DNA of 64,000 nucleotides, taken from assembly GCA_030280995.1 (NCBI GenBank), contig JASXTE010000001.1:28800606-28864605 (forward strand), given 5' to 3'. The stretch is from Hemileia vastatrix. Taxonomy: Eukaryota; Basidiomycota; Pucciniomycetes; Pucciniales; Zaghouaniaceae. The position numbers were made by a program, and so were the translations under genes. A model generated the notes under the pieces. That model had not been told where the DNA came from. It ran no database searches and worked only from the letters and a program-made list of their open reading frames with translations. Shown here piece after piece: positions 61,034 through 64,000 of this stretch; position 1 is the first letter of the stretch; the number at the start of each line of letters is the position of its first letter.

Positions 61034-61072
61034 GGGGTATTGCTAGCAATACCCCCCATTTTTTCTGTGGTG
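61034..61072 (-). repeat. Right terminal inverted repeat
   Basis: Inverted copy of 34141-34180: the palindrome (61034-61055), six C in all, ATT, then TTTTCTGTGGTG. It is followed by ATT (61073-61075), the second copy of the target duplication. Confidence 0.93.
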
Positions 61073-63478
61073 ATTATATTCTCTAAGGTATTTGAGGACC
61101 ATCTTAACCACCTGTGTGAAGTTTTCCATAAGATGGATGAGATAAATATGACACTGGCTTTGAAGAAATGAAATTTTGGTTTTCATTCCTTAAAAATTCT
61201 TGGTCATGTTGTCTCAGGGTTACAGATATGTGTTGACCAAAACAAAGTGGCAGCCATACAACAGGTGCAGTCTCCTACCAAAGTTAGAGAACTACAGAGT
61301 TTTTCGGGAATGTGTGGATACTATAGATAGTATATTAAAAATACCAAGTCATAGCATTAACCCTTACCCAACTGACTAGGAAAGATGTTGCTTTTGTCTG
61401 GAACAGTGAAAGACAAAGAGATTTTTGATACTATGAAACATTGTTTGATGTCAGAACCAAATCTTGCTTTACCTGACTTTAATCAACCATTTGTTTTATA
61501 CACTGATGCCAGTTTTTTTGGTCTTGGTGCTGCCCTCCATAAGAAACAAGTGATGAATGATAAGGTTTCAGAAGTATTTATCTGTTATATCTTAAGAATT
61601 TGAGAAATAGTGAATTGAAATATGGTGCCACTCAACTAGAATGGTTAGCAGTACTATGGGATCTAGAGAAGCTACATTATTACCTGGATGACCAGAAATT
61701 TGAACTTGTCACTGACTGAAGTTCAGTTAAATCCCTAATAAACTTGAAAACACCTAACAGACATATGTTCAGATGGCAACTGGCTGTTCAAGAATATAGA
61801 GGGAGAATGACAATAGTTCATAGGGATGGTATTTTTCACTCAAATGTGGATATGTTATCAAGATTACCTTTTCCAAATGATGACTCAAATCCTGCATATG
61901 TTCATGAAGATGAAATTATTTATATTCATGGGATATAGGTGGTTGGTATGGAGGAAGAGCTATTACAGCTTATTCTGGATTCATATGATAAGGACCCTGA
62001 CTTAGAAAAGTTATGTACCATATTAAATGATCCAAAGAATGCTTCAATACAAGCATTAATACAAACACTTCCACCAAAGTAAAAGAAGGCTTTGGAAAAA
62101 GCTAAATTTTCAATTGATGAAGGCTACCTCAATTATAGAAGAAAGTTGAGTAATAATATTGTTATTCCTCCATCTATGAAAGAGATCATCTTGAAAATTT
62201 TTCATGATGACATATTGGCTGGACATTTTGATCTTGAAAAAAAGAATGATCAGAATTAAAAACAGTTCTTGGTGGGTTAATATGTCTGAAGACACCAAAT
62301 TATATGCTGAATCCTGTGATTCTTGCCAAAAATTCTAAAGATTGACTGGTAAAAGAGCTGGATTAATGCAACATATTGAATCTCCTTATGCACCATGGCA
62401 GATAATAAAAATGGACTTTGTAGCAAGATTACCCATTTTTACGAAAGAATGTTATAGCTCTTGTTGGGTTATTGTGGATAGATTCACAAAAATGTGTAAA
62501 TTTATCCCCACCCACAAGGATGTTTCAACTAAAGAATTAGCCTTCTTATGGTGGTCTCGTATGTTTAATACTGCAGGTTTTTCTAAGACCATAATCTCTG
62601 ACAGGGACCCTAAATTTACTTCTGAATTTTGGATGTCTCTGATGGATGTTTGTGGTTGTTATCTGAAACTTTCAACTGCCCATCACCCCCAAGCTGATGG
62701 ATTAGATGAAAGAATGTTTCAGACTTTAGAGGACATAATAAGAAGTTATTGTGCCTTTGGCCTTGAGTACAAAGACAATGACAGATTTACTCATGATTGG
62801 GTTATCTTACTTCCAGGTTTGGAATTTTCTTATAATAGCACTGATCATTCTGTTACTCAGAAAAAGCCTTTTGAGCTCTGGCTTGGATATTTTTCAAATA
62901 CTCCTGCCCAAATTCTCAATAATAAAATACCTAAATTGGATTTAAATCCTGGTTTAAGATTTTTTCTTAAAATGCAACAACTTTGCAGAAGTCATTCTCA
63001 AAAATGTATTAAAAAACCATTTGAATATGAGAAGAAGAGATGGCACAAATCCCATAAAGAATACACTTTTAAAAAGGGTGATGAAGTACTGATTTCTACA
63101 GTCTACTTCAATTTACAGGGTAATAACAAATTGAAAGACCCATTTGTAGGTTGATTTGTTGTCAGAAGAATGGTTGGTGATAATGCACTTGAATTTATTA
63201 TGTATTCTCCATATGATAGAAAACATCATGTTTTTCCAATATCTCTTTTGAGACCTTACACATCCAATAGTGATTTTTTTCCCAAAAGGAGGGGAAGACC
63301 AAAAAAGACCCCTAATGAAATCACTGAGACAGCAGAAATTGATAAGATTCTAAATGAAAGAATAGTTACTGCTGAAAAAGGTACAGAATACTTGTTGATA
63401 TTCAAGAATAAATCTTCTGAATATGATTCTTGGATACCTGGTAAGGAGATATCTAACCTTCCTACTCTGCTAAAGTAA
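61073..63478 (+). pseudogene. Ty3/gypsy relic C, pol 3' half
   Basis: This continues the RT interrupted at 34140: palm end (IIFSKVFEDHL), thumb (SLKILGHVVSGLQICVDQNK), RNase H (LYTDASFFGLGAAL), integrase zinc domain (CDSCQK), core (KMDFVARL, SDRDPKFTSEFW, HHPQADGLDERM) and chromodomain (63320-63470). At least seven in-frame stops and one frameshift (near 62240) are visible. 'GLDER' has Asp where the others have Ala, next to the catalytic Glu. The sequence is closest to B2. It belongs to an old, dead copy. Confidence 0.88.
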
Positions 63479-63519
63479 TATAAAAAGAAAAAATTATAGC
63501 ATTTTTTTATTGTTTTTTT

Positions 63520-63531
63520 AGAGTGAGGGAG
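63520..63531 (+). other. Polypurine tract of relic C
   Basis: AGAGTGAGGGAG directly before TGTCAGCCAG, identical to the B2 tract, marks the 3' LTR start. Confidence 0.75.
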
Positions 63532-64000
63532 TGTCAGCCAGTTTTCTAGACTTACCCAGTGAGATAATTAATTATTTATTTGGATTAAGCCACACCTTTT
63601 TTTATTATTATTAATTTTATTTTAATTACTTTAAATTTACATGTAATAAATTAACTAGTTACAAAAGAAGTAAATTTAGTAAAAATTTAAAATTAATATT
63701 AATTGTTATATATATATATATATATATTATTTTTATTTTTTTACTGTGCTCAAATAAAAGTTGAAAGGAAATAAAAGTTTAAATATTAAAATACAATATT
63801 AAAATAAAAAAGGGTTTCATGTTTGAAATATAATTTAAAATTCAAATAAATATGGTTAAAAAATCAAATAACTTATTTAAAAATAATAAGTACCGGAATT
63901 TTTAAATAAATCATTTTCTTTTGACATATACAGTAAATAGAATATTCTAAAAACATTTTTTTATAGAACAATATTATAATTTGAAATAATCTTTATTCTG
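63532..64000 (+). repeat. 3' LTR of relic C, cut by the window end
   Basis: It starts TGTCAGCCAG after the polypurine tract, as the B2 LTR does on its own strand, then diverges. It includes a (TA)n tract near 63706-63728. The far end and target duplication lie outside the window. Confidence 0.7.

Larger units (their letters stand above)
34141..61072 (+). mobile_element. Giant 26.9-kb CACTA-like (CMC) DNA transposon with cargo genes
   Basis: Inverted termini of about 40 bp, CACCACAGAAAA at both ends followed by a G-run and a perfect palindrome, lie at 34141-34180 and 61034-61072. ATT flanks both ends (34138-34140, 61073-61075). The flanks are the two halves of one Ty3/gypsy RT, and excision with one ATT restores exact codon spacing across the D-D-x-I motif. 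A 3-bp duplication and CAC termini fit the CACTA superfamily, as does the Tnp2 transposase inside. Cargo comprises an SNF2 ATPase, a TET/JBP-like dioxygenase, a duplicated unknown family and one further unknown gene, plus two palindrome-rich arrays. Orientation is set arbitrarily by the transposase. Confidence 0.9.

Noticed and set aside
34141..61072. Interpretation as a Starship-type giant element
   Set aside because: No tyrosine recombinase captain gene is seen at an end, and terminal inverted repeats with a 3-bp duplication and a Tnp2 transposase fit CACTA instead.

Overview
The window looks like repeat-dominated nuclear DNA of a basidiomycete fungus, most plausibly a rust (Pucciniales). 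It is very A+T rich. Its genes carry short GT-AG introns of about 55-100 bp. It holds Ty3/gypsy elements with a C-terminal chromodomain, a Tnp2 (En/Spm, CACTA) transposase and a TET/JBP-like dioxygenase, a combination expanded in basidiomycetes. The organism call is inference; no rRNA, tRNA or single-copy housekeeping gene was seen.

Layout. (1) 1-656 and 9506-10440: a decayed Ty1/copia element split by a Ty3/gypsy insertion, A1 (657-9505, minus; TSD AATCC; two 1177-bp LTRs with one visible mismatch; open gag-pol). (2) 10441-14920: AT-rich DNA with no supported gene. (3) 14921-24095: Ty3/gypsy element B2 (minus; TSD AAGCA; 1142-bp LTRs with one visible mismatch; gag-pol with one frameshift and one stop). 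(4) 24115-32957: an older A-family copy, A3 (minus; TSD GAGAG; about twenty LTR differences; at least five disabling lesions). (5) 33062-34140 and 61073-64000: a plus-strand Ty3/gypsy relic (C) cut in two inside its reverse transcriptase.

(6) The break in relic C is the main discovery: a 26.9-kb DNA transposon at 34141-61072. It has about 40-bp terminal inverted repeats starting CACCACAG, each ending in a perfect 22-nt palindrome, and a 3-bp ATT duplication. Removing it with one ATT brings the two reverse-transcriptase halves back into codon register. It encodes an SNF2 ATPase (35036-37464), a Tnp2/CACTA transposase with an in-frame stop (39642-43020), two divergent copies of an unnamed protein family (37448-38568 minus, 43447-45106 plus), an unknown acidic/serine-rich protein (48292-50710) and a TET/JBP-like 2OG-Fe(II) dioxygenase (51519-52728 plus upstream exons, minus).

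The element also carries two non-coding structures with no obvious precedent that I know. One is a mirror-symmetric array of about 20 copies of a 22-nt palindrome separating shared modules (45322-47259). The other is a run of 12 nearly back-to-back hairpins with mostly different stems (54476-55041). Variant palindromes, the transposase stop and an altered putative catalytic residue mostly fit CpG-to-TpG/CpA decay. This suggests an element that is cytosine-methylated and carries its own candidate methylcytosine oxidase and remodeller. The link is inference.

A separate observation concerns the Ty3/gypsy gag genes. In A and B families the 5' end of gag is open in two frames. Between A1 and A3 the frame that is not joined to pol is the better conserved one. 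A splice donor sits at its end in all three copies, and in B2 a 58-nt intron joins it in frame to the rest of Gag.
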